From the NCBI RefSeq assembly GCF_009727055.1, contig NC_052357.1, positions 18,983,005-19,047,004 of the forward strand: a DNA stretch of 64,000 bases, written 5' to 3'. The notes beneath the pieces are model-generated. The model saw nothing but the letters and a program-made list of their open reading frames with translations. It was not told the DNA's origin and did not search any database. Positions 34,882 through 46,352 of the stretch are shown here, one piece after another (within the stretch, counting starts at the first letter, position 1; the number at the start of each line of letters is the position of its first letter). Both the position numbers and the translations under genes were made by a program. This DNA is from Benincasa hispida. Taxonomy: Eukaryota; Streptophyta; Magnoliopsida; Cucurbitales; Cucurbitaceae.

Positions 34882-35384
34882 TTCGATCTCTCTCCTCTCT
34901 TCCTCCAGAGAAAGTTACTCTCTGATTTTTCCGTCAGAACAAGATTGGTTAATGAACATGAACTTCAGGCATGGACAAACTCAATCTATGAACATGAGCT
35001 GCACAACAGCTAGATCTGGCGTATGGCTTGCAGATTGGTGAGAATGAGAGAGAGAAAGAAAGATCAGAACTTCAGGCGGTGGATCTACTTTTTCGTGGGT
35101 TAGAGAGAGAGTTCGACAGGGGAGAGAGAGAGAGAAAAAAAAAGGCTCATTGGTGATGCTAGGCAATGGATGGTGAGGTGATCAGAGAAAGGGTCTTGGG
35201 CAGGGAATGTGCAGTTGAGGAAGGCGACGTGGGAAGGGCTTGGACGGAGAAGAAGAATAAGATTGGGGATTTAATTTGAAGGTCAATTTTTTTTCTTTTA
35301 CACAATATATATATTAGTTTTTTTATTTTCTTATTGATAATTGGGGAAGGCGGGAAATGAAAATGGGAGAGAAGGAAACAAAAA
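34882..35384 (-). other. Purine-rich region upstream of the QCR7 copy
   Basis: On the minus strand this is CT-rich (repeated 'ctctctc' near 35040-35140), like a plant 5' leader and proximal promoter. It may be the original QCR7 upstream region carried along with the exons. No separate gene is recognised. Confidence 0.45.
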
Positions 35385-35543
35385 AAAATTGACCTACAAT
35401 GTCGGTTTTAAACCGACATTATAGGTACACCTACAATGTCGATTTAAAACTGACATTAAAGATCCATTTTTTTTAAGAAACCGACATTGTACATCCATTT
35501 TAGTTTTTCCCAACCGACATCAAAGTCCAGATTTCTTGTAGTG
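35385..35543. repeat. CACTA II terminal and subterminal repeats
   Basis: Five half-sites of 'aatgtcggttt' or its complement lie within 140 bp; the first pair forms a palindrome around 'tcggttttaaaccga' (35402-35416). The element ends with the 14-bp CACTA terminus at 35530-35543. Confidence 0.88.
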
Positions 35544-35549
35544 AAATCG

Positions 35550-35647
35550 TATCGAGTATAACTCAATGGACATCCGAGTGTGTTAGAAATCACGAGATTC
35601 GTGGTTTGAATCCCCCACCTCAATTGTACTAAAAAAGAAAAAAAAAA
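35550..35647 (+). mobile_element. tRNA-derived SINE
   Basis: A box A match TATAACTCAATGG (35557-35569) and a box B match GGTTTGAATCC (35603-35613) are 33 bp apart, as in tRNA genes. An A-rich tail (35631-35647) follows. It starts within 10 bp of the CACTA II end. The body is not a foldable tRNA, so this is a short SINE or its head rather than a tRNA gene. Confidence 0.7.
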
Positions 35648-36029
35648 TTAGTACCAAACCGTAGTGTAGTATTAAAAACTTCATATGAATTTAGTATTAT
35701 GGATTGAAAACTTCGAAATAGATTAAAAAAATTTGAAGAGGAAATATATTAAAACTTAATTTCTAGGTAACATATGTTTTATCTACATGCCAAAAGTTAT
35801 ATAGATTTCTTTTCCAATATAAATATAAATATAAATATATATATATATCTACATTTCACATACTAAAACTTTTTTAAAATCTCCAACAATGGAGATGGTA
35901 GTTTTGTTTTTCATATGTTTGAACTTCTGATAAGGTCAAATTTTTTTTTCAACTTATTTCAATAATTTTCTTTTATAGACATTTATTTCACTAAGGTCAT
36001 AGTTACTGAAAAAGAGTTAGAATGACTCA
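35648..36029. other. AT-rich spacer
   Basis: No gene or family recognised. It contains a (TA)n-rich stretch near 35820-35848 and T runs. Confidence 0.6.
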
Positions 36030-36912
36030 TCACTTAAAGGTTGGATGTTAAATAGAAAGCATTGACAATAATTGTAACAACAGAAAAAACTAACAACAAG
36101 ATAAGTAGAAGAACACAACAGTTGGTAACCTAGTTCGGCGATAAACCACCTATGTCTGAGGGGCAGTGTGCCTAGGTAAGATAATCCACTAATATTAAAG
36201 ATAGTACTTATATGTAATACACCAACTACTATAATGGCTCACGTAGAGCTTAACTCCCAAGACACCTAGGCTCCCCTTAGATGTTAGACTCTCTCTCAAA
36301 TAAACTTAGGCTCTCCCTAACCACAATGATATTAGTGATGAGACTCCTCTCATGATGATAGCTTCCTTTCAAGTTGGTGAACTCTTTTCACTGATGAATC
36401 TTAGGATCCCCCTAAGATGGAGAACTTCTTCTCCAAAGCTAAGTCTTAGGCTCCCCCTAAAATTAAAAATTCCTTCTCTGGCAATTATGGCTTAGGCTCT
36501 CCCTAAACTGTGATAATCTTTTAATTATTACACTCAATAGATGAAGAACATGCATATCAGAATTTAAAGAGGACTGAGCAAGTACACAATGTAGAACAGT
36601 TTGGCCGAAGTACAAAAAACGTCTTGTTCACCCAAAAACACAAATTGGCTTGCCTCATACGGCTCTTAAAACAACACCTCGTTTATAGAAGAATTTAGAA
36701 AAGGAAACAACTCCAAAAAAGGAGAAGATAAGTCGTGCCTCATTAAAGGAAAATATAATATTAAACCAATTTGCATATTTTTCTAAATTAGAAAAATATT
36801 TTGCATGAAAATATTCTGATGTTAAAAACCAATGTAAAAACTTTTTATGCAACATCTATAGAAACCAAGACATTGGAAAAATATAAAGCCAAGTAGGAAG
36901 AAATCTCCAACA
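36030..36912 (-). repeat. SIRE-like Copia 3' LTR (minus)
   Basis: On the minus strand it starts TGTTGGAGATTTCTTCC at 36912 and is preceded by 'gaggagtt', a purine tract. The body contains repeated 'ttagggggagcctaag'-type blocks (on the plus strand 'cttaggct' plus 'ccccctaa', near 36240-36500) and the phrase 'gtaacctagttcgg'. These are features I associate with SIRE-type Copia LTRs. The far end near 36030 is uncertain. Confidence 0.55.
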
Positions 36913-37172
36913 AACTCCTCATTTGGCTTATATTTTTAAGGTATAACCAAAAATAACAATAAGAAGATAACAACACGTTCAGAGTAGAACAACCAAAACA
37001 ACATAGCCTTCATCAACAAAAGTAGAAAAATATAAACACGGCTTCAAAACAACAAACCATCAAGCCACCAATAAGAACCATCAACATCATCAACCACCAA
37101 ACACCCGTCAATCAAGAAAATCCAAACAATCGAACCACCATTATCGGTAACTCCCCCTTTTTATCTTAAAAA

Positions 37173-37793
37173 TTAAGTCGGAGCATGAGAAGAAGATGTT
37201 CCAGCAGAACCTGTCAATGTTGCACATATTGTCCTTAACAACCTAACCACAACTTCTTTTTGTTCTTGAAGCTTCAGTAACTGATCATCAATGTCTTTGA
37301 TTTTAGTAGATAGATGTTGTAGAACACGACTGCCAAAAGGAGATTCTATGAACCCTTGACTCAGCCCATCAACATAAGCTTCTATAGAGGGAGCAGCAAG
37401 GTCAGGCACATGAAAATTTTGAAGAAGCTTCGGGGGACTAGAAATGAGTTCTAGAGAAGGCCCAACAAGATCTAGTTTTTGAGCCAACAGAATTCCACAT
37501 ATCAGCCAGGGATAGCAAATAGGCAATTTTAACACTTGTGATCAAATATGTCTGCTGTAGAACACGACTGCCAAAAGGAGATTCTATAAACCCCTGACTC
37601 GGCCCATCAACATAAGCTTCTATAGAGGGAGCAGCAAGGTCAAACACATGAAAATTTTGAAGAAGCTTCGGGTGACTAGAAATGAATGCTAGAGAAGGAC
37701 CAACGAGATCTGGTTTTTGAGCCAACAGAATTCTACATATCAACCAGGGATAGCAAATAGGCAATTTTAACACTTGTGATCAAATATGTCTTT
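37173..37793 (-). pseudogene. Env-like / plant transposon protein fragment with internal duplication
   Basis: Minus-strand frames at 37173-37535 and 37438-37773 share LKLPICYPWLIC followed by ILLAQK, the 'LPxLIC.IL..Q' style seen in the plant transposon protein domain found in env-like ORFs of SIRE elements. The C-terminus (37173-37300) is a Leu/Lys/Glu coiled coil ending in a Ser/Thr-rich tail. It lies just upstream of the 3' LTR, as the env-like ORF of SIRE elements does. A 238-bp direct duplication repeats the core and leaves a frameshift. The family call is tentative; the duplication is certain. Confidence 0.5.
37318..37793 (-). repeat. 238-bp tandem duplication
   Basis: Units 37318-37555 and 37556-37793 both begin 'tgtagaacacgactgccaaa' and both end in 'gtgatcaaatatgtct' plus a few bases, with about ten substitutions between them. 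The unit length is not a multiple of three, so the duplication breaks the reading frame. Confidence 0.93.
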
Positions 37794-38459
37794 TAATCTA
37801 ATTATGTGTAAAGTTTTCGAAGTTAAACGAAATACCAGTACCAATTTGAAATACCTAGGTAGCAAGAGACTAACAACCCAAATTTGTGAAAGGAGGGACA
37901 CCAGTTGGAAATCTCCACTTTGTGAAGAATAGCATACTTGGAGCTCAAAATCGTAGTACATAACTGCCATTTCTTAGGCTAGGATATCCTTACTCCTCCA
38001 GTCAACTCAAAGGCTGATATAATAAACATGCAATACACGAAAGCTAATAAAACCATTAAGCACTTTAATTACATTAATTTAAGTAACAAGCATGCAAACT
38101 CATAGTTTTCAAACAAAAAAGTTTCAGTTTGTATACCTTTGATGATTTCCACTTGTTCTTGCAATCTCCACTAAATTGACCTTCATTTTCTTTAGTAAAC
38201 CACCAAGAGTATCTTCTATATTATTTGCAGCATTGGATTGAATGGTGGAATTCTGAATTGAAAGGAATTAGAAGTGAGTTTGGAGAGGGTTTGAGAAACA
38301 AATTCTGCAGAATTGTTTTTTCAAAAAAACTTAGAATGTATCAGTTCAATCTGATTAATCGTCAACCTTTTTCATCAAATTAAGCATGCAAGCACTTCAA
38401 TAATCATCTAAATGACACTTCAAAGAGCATTATTGAAGCGGGCTAGGTGTTAATATGTG
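37794..38459. other. Unassigned sequence between SIRE-like tail and LTR fragment
   Basis: No gene recognised. It may be more of the SIRE-like interior (minus strand). Stops are frequent in all frames. Confidence 0.4.
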
Positions 38460-38815
38460 GATAAATCCACTATCAAAGTGAATTTGGGGTAAATCCACTC
38501 TAAATCGTTTTCCAATTTTAGTTACATTTAATTTATGATAAAATTAAACATAAATTAAAATTCAATTCCTTAAATTGAATTTAAAATTGAAGTTTGATTT
38601 TATTTTAAACAAATTTAATTAATTAATAATAATAATTTAATATGAAATATTAAATTAATAAAACACCTAATTCAAACATGAATCATATTCATGCAATCAA
38701 TATTTAAATATATTGAACTCTCCAAATTCCTTTAATTTCAATAAATTTAAACGTTTAATTATATCAAATATAATAATATCAATAAATTTGAACATTTAAC
38801 TTTTGTTGAAGGACC
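38460..38815 (-). repeat. Family A LTR middle fragment, inverted
   Basis: The reverse complement resembles the AT-rich part of the solo LTR at about 10090-10480 (matching blocks around 'aatttggag', 'attcatgtt' and runs of 'ttaattaatt'). It has no LTR ends. It abuts the Copia IV pol remnant. Confidence 0.6.
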
Positions 38816-39417
38816 AACTTGATCAACAACTTTCGTTGATTTATCTGTAGATTCTCCAGACATCTCATTTAATACAAATTTACTACGAGGTTGATGATTT
38901 TTTATATGGTCTTTCTAGCTATAAGAATGTAGCATTTATCAATACAAATACCTTATCTTCTTGATGATCATAAAATAGACTACATTTTGTTTCTTTAGGG
39001 TATCCTACAAATAGGCATACTTTTGAACGTCATTCTAATTTCTTAGGGTTTTGCACCAATATGTGTGTCGGCCATCCCCAGATTCTGAAGTGTTGTAAAA
39101 TACCTTTACGTCCTCTCCACAGCTCATATAGTGTTTTGGAAACATTTTTTGAGGGAACCATGTTCAAAATATATATGGCAGCTTGCACTACATACCACCA
39201 AAAGGACAGAGGTAACTGGACATAACTCATCATTGAACGAACCATGTCTAATAGGGTTCGATTTCTCCTTTCTGCCACCGTTCTATAATCTTTGAACTTT
39301 TCACCTCACCACCTCTATCTGATTGAAGTGTTTTAATCTTTTTACCAAATAGGGGATCAACCTCCGTCTTGTAATCTTTGAACTTTTCAATAGTTTCAGA
39401 CTTATGATGCATTAAGT

Positions 39418-40761
39418 TGGTAGGCCTGAGTTTACTGTCGCCCGTATACCCTTGCTACACAAATAAAATTTATAAATCACCGAACGAACTACTTATACTA
39501 ACTAATAGTACAAGTGACAATTCTGAGGTCGAGCCTCAAGGAAGCGCAGAAGATTAGTTTATCGAAGCTCATTTTCAGTTAAAGTGGTAAATAGAGGGTG
39601 GAGGAGGGAGGGGGGGAGGGATTGATAATTGAAAGTGCATAAAATAAAGTGCAAGAAAAATAAAGGTAGAAACACAATTAATCGAGATGTCTTAGCTTAG
39701 AGGAATTGATTCAACCAATGTAGTTTAGATTATTGAACTGAATTATGACTTAAACTTCTTGTTTATGCTTAGCCCAATTGATTGGAATCCCAACCAATGG
39801 TCCTAATTAACTAATTAATCGACATGCACATAAAACGAATCCACTCCATACAAATTGATAATCGCATTAAGATCTAGGGATTACACTAAGATGATTGTTT
39901 AACTTCCAATGTCAAACTAAACATTCAGTGTGGTTTTTCTCTAGGTTGATAGGAGCAATACTATTCTTTTTAGGCAACAAATCTTAGGCCTAATGAATTG
40001 CAAGCCTAACTAACCTATTGCTTCCATTGGGATTAACCTATAATTAAATGTCACATATTACAAGTTATCTCCAAGCATTAGAATTACACCAAAAAAATCA
40101 TTGGGCGTCAATCAACAATTAAAATCATGCAATTCATAAACACTAAATTCAGATTGAAACCCATAGACAAGTCTGTATACATCATAAAATCGAAATCTCA
40201 CAAAATAACCTTGAGTTCCTCAAAATCCCTAGGCTAAGAAACCAAAATCTTACCTTCCCATGGAGGATGAGAAGCTACAATCTGGGATTACTCGATTAAC
40301 TACTAAAGAAGTACCTAAAGAATAAGTGGAAGAGAGAAGAGAGGGAAAAATTGGTTGGAGGCCGAGTGTGGGCATCTGTCTCTGCCCTAAAACGAAGACA
40401 AATATTTATACTGTAGGGTTGTAACGCTAACTTACCTCGTGCGTGCGTCCGTCATCATATTCGTAGTGATGCAACGCTACATGTAGCATTGGAAAGTTAT
40501 CCTGTTTTACACAAAATAAGCAGCTTCTGCCGCTCAGCATTGTGCAACGCTCCATCCAGGGGCATTTTTGTCTTTTACATCCTTTTGAAGCTCGGTTGCT
40601 CAAATTTGCTTCTAATTGCTTCAAATTAACCTCAAATAGCTCGCCACGACTGATTCTACATCCAAGATGCTCAATACCTACAAAATCATCAAATAAACAC
40701 ATTAAACATAGTAGCGAACTAAAATTAAGAAGAGGAAAATAGCACATTTTTTGTGCTATCA
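39418..40761 (-). mobile_element. Solo LTR inside Copia IV integrase
   Basis: 1344 bp splits integrase exactly between IYL and MHHKSE. On the minus strand it starts TGATAGCACAAAAAATGTGC and ends GGCCTACCA, giving TG...CA ends. Flanks TAAGT (39413-39417) and TAGGT (40762-40766) form a 5-bp duplication with one change. The first 25 bp contain an inverted repeat ('gcacaaaaaatgtgc'). The sequence resembles large Gypsy LTRs or other noncoding-only LTR elements; no internal region remains. Confidence 0.87.
39596..39620 (+). other. G-quadruplex motif
   Basis: Four or more G-tracts of at least three lie in 25 bp (ggg-N7-ggg-a-gggggg-a-ggg). It is within the solo LTR, on the strand opposite to the LTR orientation. 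Confidence 0.7.
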
Positions 40762-41587
40762 TAGGTAAATATAGCCATATCTAGAATAATAATCAATAAC
40801 ACTGATGAAATACTCAGATCCTCCTCGAGTTTTAACATTCATTGGACCACAAATATCTGAATGTACAAGTTCTAAAGGTTCTTTGGCTCTAAGACCTTTT
40901 TCTGAAAAAGATCTTTTAGTCATTTTACCCTCAAGACATGATTCATATGGAAGTAAAGATTTTTCTTCTAACTTATTTAGATGTCTATTCTTTACTAATC
41001 TCTCAATCCTATTGAGATTTATGTGACCAAGTCTTAGTGCCAAAGATAGGCGTTAGGAGAAATCTTTCGTTTATTATTTTGAGTTTCTGCTTTTTTAAAC
41101 ATCTCTATATTTAAAATAGCATTTGCCTCAATTTATTTTAATACATACAAGTTATTTTCAAGTTAAGCAGAATATATTTGAATACCCCTTGAACTAATGA
41201 ACACTTCATTTATATCAAAAGTGACTCTACACATATGTTCCAATAAACAAGATACAAAGATTAAGTTCCTTTTCATCTGAGGTAGATAATATGCATTTTC
41301 TAATAAAATGTAGGAATCTCCAAAACATAACTTGATGTCTCCCACTGCCTCAGTTGAAATGACTTCACTTGTTCCCACCGTAAAAGTCATTTAGTTTTCT
41401 GTCAGCTATTTTCAGGAACTAGTTTCCTGAATAAAAGTACAAATATGATTAGCGGCGCCTGAATCCAACTTAAATGAGAACTTTCCACTAAAAATGTTTC
41501 TATTACAAGTAAATCGGATTTTCCTTTTTGAACTTTTGTCTTGTTTTTCTTAGCAGGAGCTTTCTTCTTCCTGTAGGAAATGAAACA

Positions 41588-43641
41588 TGAGGATTCCCAT
41601 GAGCAACAGAATGATCGTTCCAAATTCCATTTAAAATTGAACAAACATGATTACAGTCAAGAAACGGAAACTAATCGGTCATGCACAATACGAAATTACA
41701 GCATGCTTTCAGAATAGATCAAGGGAAAGATTAAACATACCTTTGAAGACTCATGCTTAAAACTCCCTCAATCACAAACGCTCATTCAATCTACAAGACT
41801 ACAACACACGAACGCTCAAACACAGCGACTGCAACACAGCACGATCAATAGCAATAACGAACACAGCGATCTCCAAAAACCTCAAACTACGTCGAGTGGA
41901 GTAAGACACCACCACAATGGCTACCTTGGTATTCTCGGTGTGAGAATCCAGAAGTGTGGGCTCTATGTGGACTTGGTTAGAGGAAGAAACTAGAGAAATA
42001 ACAATCTTGTAAATGATTGAGCAAGTGGGAGATGACAAAAGTCTATCGTATAGACGAATGCCCAATCGTTTAGAAGATGACAAGCTATAGTATAGCAAAA
42101 GCCCCACGATCATTTAGAAGATAACCAGCTGAGTGAACTATCATGTAGTGTCACTCCATGATCATTTAGTCTCTCTTCAGCTATCGTTTAGTGAATCCAA
42201 TTCACTTGACAACATTCAGTGACTTTTTTCGAGAATAGCAACTCTCACAACAACTACTAAAATTAGGAAAACATTTTTCCTTTTATCTCACGGTTACCAT
42301 GAAATTACCTATAACCTCCCACTCAATTGGTTATTAGAGAAAAAGAGATAATTATCCAATAATTAATATTATTATAAATATATATGATAACCAACTTACC
42401 ATACTATATTTATAACCTATAGTTTTAATATTTCATCTCATGAAACATATAAACCATATCTCTTTTTCTATTTCATGGTACTTAATGTAAATCTCATTTA
42501 CATTAATCCTCCACTTGATGTATCTCATACATCACACCGATCATATCATATATAATCGTATCTCCTCTTGTCATTTTGAACATTTCAAATCAACACCAAG
42601 AACTGATTCTCAACTTGAATCCATTGATCTACCAAGGGGACCTTATGAACCTATAGCTTGAAGCTCCAACGGTACTTGAATAACTGACTAAACTTTTTAG
42701 TCACGGGATCCACCATCCGTTAACTTCTAGGCATTTCATTAAAGACCGACAGTTGCACTCTTCTTACTACAGATATATTTTGTGTCCATATCAACCAATC
42801 AACAGTGTGATAACCCTTCACATATCGCTCGTAAGTACAGCTGGGCCATAACCGTTGTGCCCCTATAGTTACTTCTAACTCCTTAAGTATCACTAATCCC
42901 TCTAATGAATATAAGTCATAGTCCTACTATGACTGAGTCCTCTATTCTAAAGAGAAGTTGTGGCCACTATGTCCAAGACCTGAAATCAGCCCTTAAGGGA
43001 GCAATCTATCTACTTATCCCTATTTCGAGGAAGGAGTGAATTCCATCTTGTGTAACTGAGTTCCCAGCTCCTAAATCAGACAAATCTACAAAAAGGTAGG
43101 TATGTTGAGTTGGCAATCTTGCCACTCTCACCCATACTAATCAAAGGATCTCCCTCAAAGGCAGGAGTTCCCAAAACACTCAGGATTGAGGTCATGTCAC
43201 CTATGGTCATTTAGGTGAGATATAAGTCTCAAGTATCAACGATGTTATATAAAGAGACTAGTCATCTCTTGGTCCGGTCTTATACAAACTCTTTGTATAG
43301 GACACCCCCGTTTGCATGTCTCCATATGAATGGTCAGAATCTACCATCTTTAATAGTTCACAACACTTGCAAACCTCTATAAAGAGGATCGTATCCATAG
43401 TGTCACCAGGATCAGGTATCCCTCTTTAATCCTTATACTACAGACCTTTTTAGGTTATCACTTAAGGCATGATTCACTCGTATATATCATATACATGCTT
43501 AAGTTTACATATAATAACCATGGAGCTTTGTTTATTGGATATGAGTAAATGCCAAATAAAATAACTTTTACTTTATTCATAACAATATGTAACTTTTACA
43601 AATTACGAGACTCCGGGAGTATTAGGATACCAATCCCAACA
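41588..43641 (-). repeat. Copia III 3' LTR
   Basis: On the minus strand it starts TGTTGGGATTGG and ends GGGAATCCTCA, 2054 bp. It shares ordered blocks with the Copia II LTRs: 'acttaagcatgtat', 'ggttccataaggtcccc'-like text and the 'gcatgctgtaattt' block. It includes CGATCG-like motifs at 42050-42200. The CA end was chosen by inspection. Confidence 0.8.
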
Positions 43642-43652
43642 ATCTCCCACTT
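43642..43652 (-). promoter_or_regulatory. Polypurine tract of Copia III
   Basis: On the minus strand 'aagtgggagat' immediately precedes the LTR start, identical in form to the Copia II tract. Confidence 0.82.
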
Positions 43653-43746
43653 GACTTAATGCCTCGGGAGACTAATGTACAATACATGATAAATACAAGT
43701 ACAATATACAATAAACTAGGGCACCCAGTATCATCTCTCAATTTCC

Positions 43747-45400
43747 TTAGACGAGATGTTGCATGTCCCATAGACCCAGAGATTTCAGATGACCATCGAA
43801 CATTTTAGACGTGAGTGTTGTTGTAAACGGATCAGCATTGTTGTGCTCCGTTGTGATCTTCGTGACTATCACATTACTGTAATGCACAATCTCCTTGATC
43901 AAGTGGTATTTTCGCCCTATATGCTTGCCTCGACGATGAGTCTGAGGTTCTTTCGAATTTTCCACAGCCCCTTGTTATCACAATAAAGAGTGATCGACCA
44001 ACCAATATTTGGAACAACATCCAAATCTGTAAGGAATTTTCTCAGCCAAATAGCCTTCTTAACAGCTTTACAAGCGGCTACGTATTCGGCTTCCATAGTA
44101 GAGTCCATGATGCATCCTTGTTTGATGCTTTGCCACACTACATCCCGTTTATTCGATGTCGATTTACGAGAATCTCTATCGGTCTGAAAGTCAGAGTCTG
44201 TGTATCCTGTAAGGATCAAATTCTTATCTCCATACACGAGCATGTAGTCCCTCATTCTCCGAAGATACTTGAGGATCGTCTTGTCCGCCGTCCAATGATC
44301 TAATCCTGGATTGGACTGATAACGACTGATAATTTCTACTGTGTAGCAAATATCGAGTTTGGTACACAACATTGCATACATTAAGCTTCCAATAGCTGAA
44401 GCATAGGGAATCCATCTCATCTTCTCAACCTCTTGAGGTGTCTTAGGACATTGATCCTTAGACAAAACGATTCCATGCCTGAAAGGTAATAAACCCCTCT
44501 TGGAATCCTGCATCCTGTATCTGATCAATATTTGATTGATGTACGATGCCTAAGGTAGGGCTAAACCTCTTGTTCTTACGATCTCAAATGATCTAGATCC
44601 CTGAAACATACTGTGCCTCACCTAAATCTTTCATTTGAAACTGGGCAGCTAGCGACTTCTTAATGTCAGTCAGAAACCCTACATCATTCCCAATGAGTAG
44701 AATATCATCCACATACAGTACTAGAAAAGCTACTGAGCTATTGATGATCTTCTTGTAAACATAAGGCTCATCAACATTCTGATCAAAGCCAATGACTTGA
44801 CCGCACTGTCAAATCTAATGTTCCACGATCGAGACGATTGTTTCAACTCATAAATGGACCTATTAAGCTTGCAAACTCTTTGCTCTTGATCTGGAACTAC
44901 GAACCCCTCTGGTTGAGCCATATAGATGGTCTCCTCAATATTACCAAGACAGTCTTGACGTCCATTTGCCATATATCACAATCATAAAATGTGGCTATGG
45001 ACAGAAGTATCCTGATAGACTTGAGCATGACAACATGTGAGAAAGTTTCCTCATAGTCCATTCCCTTGAACTATGTATAACCCTTTGCCATGAGTCTAGC
45101 CTTAAAGGTTTGCTCCTTTCCATCTACACTTCGCTTTCGCTTATATATCCACTTACACCCTATAGGTCTTACCCTATCAGGCAGATCCACAAGCTCCCAG
45201 ACTTGATTGAAGTACATAGACTCCATCTCCTTGTTCATGGCTTTAATCCATTCATCCTTATTAACATCCTCCATTGCTTGCTTAAAAGAAAATAGATCCA
45301 CAACCCCATCATTAGCAATGACGTTCTGGGCTTCAGTCAAACCCATGTAGCAATCTGGTGGGTTCATAACCCTTCCACTACGTCGAGGCAGTCTTAACTC
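43747..45400 (-). pseudogene. Copia III reverse transcriptase and RNase H (broken)
   Basis: RT starts near 45367 with PDCYMGLTEAQNVI, then DEWIKAMNKEMESMYFNQVW, CKWIYKRKRSVDG and FKARLMAKGYT (45071). Further on is a block ending VCKLNRSIYELKQSSRSWN (near 44880). The active-site box is intact as LYVDDILLIGN (about 44695-44730). The frame 43917-44528 has the thumb and connection, then RNase H with GYTDSDFQTDRDSRKS (first Asp, near 44200) and MEAEYVAA (Glu, near 44095). The end is 43747-43965. At least four stops or frame changes separate the pieces. Among the Copia copies here, this polymerase is the least damaged. Confidence 0.88.
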
Positions 45401-45604
45401 TTAAGCTGGCTGACTAGATGACCAACCTCAACAACTCTTATTGATTTGTCAGTCTGTTCAACAACTCTTGTTGAACCCTCAATAGTCTCAGTCTCACTAG
45501 AAATCTCACATAAAACAAGCTTACTTCATGGTTTAAGATCCTAGATGTGGTCTTCTTCCAAGAAGATAGCATTTGTTGAAACAGACACTTTTTTCTCACT
45601 CGGA

Positions 45605-46330
45605 TCATAGAAATCCACCCCTCGTTTCCCTGGGGTAGCCTACAAAGAGGCAAACTTTCGAACGTTGTTCTAACTTCTTCGGGTTAGTCACAAGCACATG
45701 GGCCGGACACCCCCAAATCTGGAAGTGGCCTAAACTATTACGACCTCTCCACAGCTTATTAGGTGTATTAGAAACACTTTTCAAGGGAGTGTTGTTTAGA
45801 ATGTAACATGCAGTCTCCACTGCAAAAAGCAAAAACGAGTCTGGAAGAAGAGCATAACTCATCATAGACCAAACCATGTCCAACAAGGTTCTGTTTTTCC
45901 TTTTTGATACACCATTTTGCTGAGGTGTACTTGAGGTTGAGAGTTGGGACATAATTCCATGCTCTATCATATAGTTCTGGAATTGGAGGTCCATATACTC
46001 TCAACCACGATCAAATCATAGTGTTTTTATCTTCTTACCTAACAAGTTTTCAACTTCAGCCTTATACTCCTTGAACTTGTTAAGGGCTTCAGACTTACGT
46101 TGCATTAGTTAGAGATACCCGTACCTTGAGTAATCATCTATGAAAGAGATGAAATATTCATACCTACCTCGAGCTCTAACACTCATGGGACAACAGAGGT
46201 CTGAATGTACAAGCTTCAAGGCTTCCTTGGCTCTATAACCTTTTCCAGTAAAAGATCATTTGGTCATCTTACCTTTGAGGCATGATTCATACACCGAAAA
46301 GGATTTTTCTTCTAAACTCTTTAGAATTCC
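45605..46330 (-). pseudogene. Copia III integrase and pre-integrase (broken)
   Basis: The best frame, 45605-45994, covers the last part of the core: MSQLSTSSTPQQNGVSKRKN (third catalytic region; the usual Glu before the basic run is Lys here) to GCPAHVLVTNPKKLEQRSKV. The region 46000-46330 in other frames matches the upstream core and pre-integrase module but has stops. No integration activity is expected. Confidence 0.85.
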
Positions 46331-46352
46331 ACATTTCACCACCTACTTAATC

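Larger units (their letters stand above)
31507..35543. mobile_element. CACTA-type segment carrying a gene copy (CACTA II)
   Basis: The right end is clear: the last bases read GATTTCTTGTAGTG, the reverse complement of the CACTACAAGAAATC terminus. Subterminal repeats lie just inside (35385-35520). The left terminus is missing: a half repeat 'aacgacattatatg' at about 31513 lies right after a detached LTR fragment, so the left end was probably cut away. Between them is an intron-containing QCR7 copy and no transposase. Its subterminal repeats differ from CACTA I. That the whole 4 kb moved as one unit is inference; the QCR7 copy could instead be a native pseudogene next to a CACTA end. Confidence 0.55.
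38816..41580 (-). pseudogene. Copia IV protease-integrase remnant, split by a solo LTR
   Basis: Read on the minus strand. A basic linker of Lys and Ala (41520-41580) leads into a protease remnant (41402-41644 frame). A module ending NLIFVSCLLEHM (near 41270) follows. Next is GAG-pre-integrase: RLGHIN near 41030 and SCLEGKMTKR near 40930. The integrase core has VHSDICGPM, with its first Asp near 40860, and IDYYSRYGYIYL up to 40767. After the solo LTR it continues MHHKSE...QSDRGGEV (second Asp, near 39320), then a short deletion, then ERRNRTLLDMVRSMM to QNPKKLE (39030-39278). The catalytic Glu region is damaged. RT and RNase H are absent. Confidence 0.85.

Noticed and set aside
17187..35543. 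CACTA I and CACTA II as two ends of one element
   Set aside because: Their subterminal repeats differ completely ('ttacttgaca' versus 'aatgtcggttt'), so they belong to different families.
35557..35613. Functional tRNA gene
   Set aside because: Box A and B are present, but no acceptor stem or anticodon arm can be paired, and an A tail follows; a SINE fits better.
40427..40762. 111-codon minus-strand frame with Cys-rich stretches
   Set aside because: It is confined to the solo LTR start and has no family match; a long LTR frame by chance.
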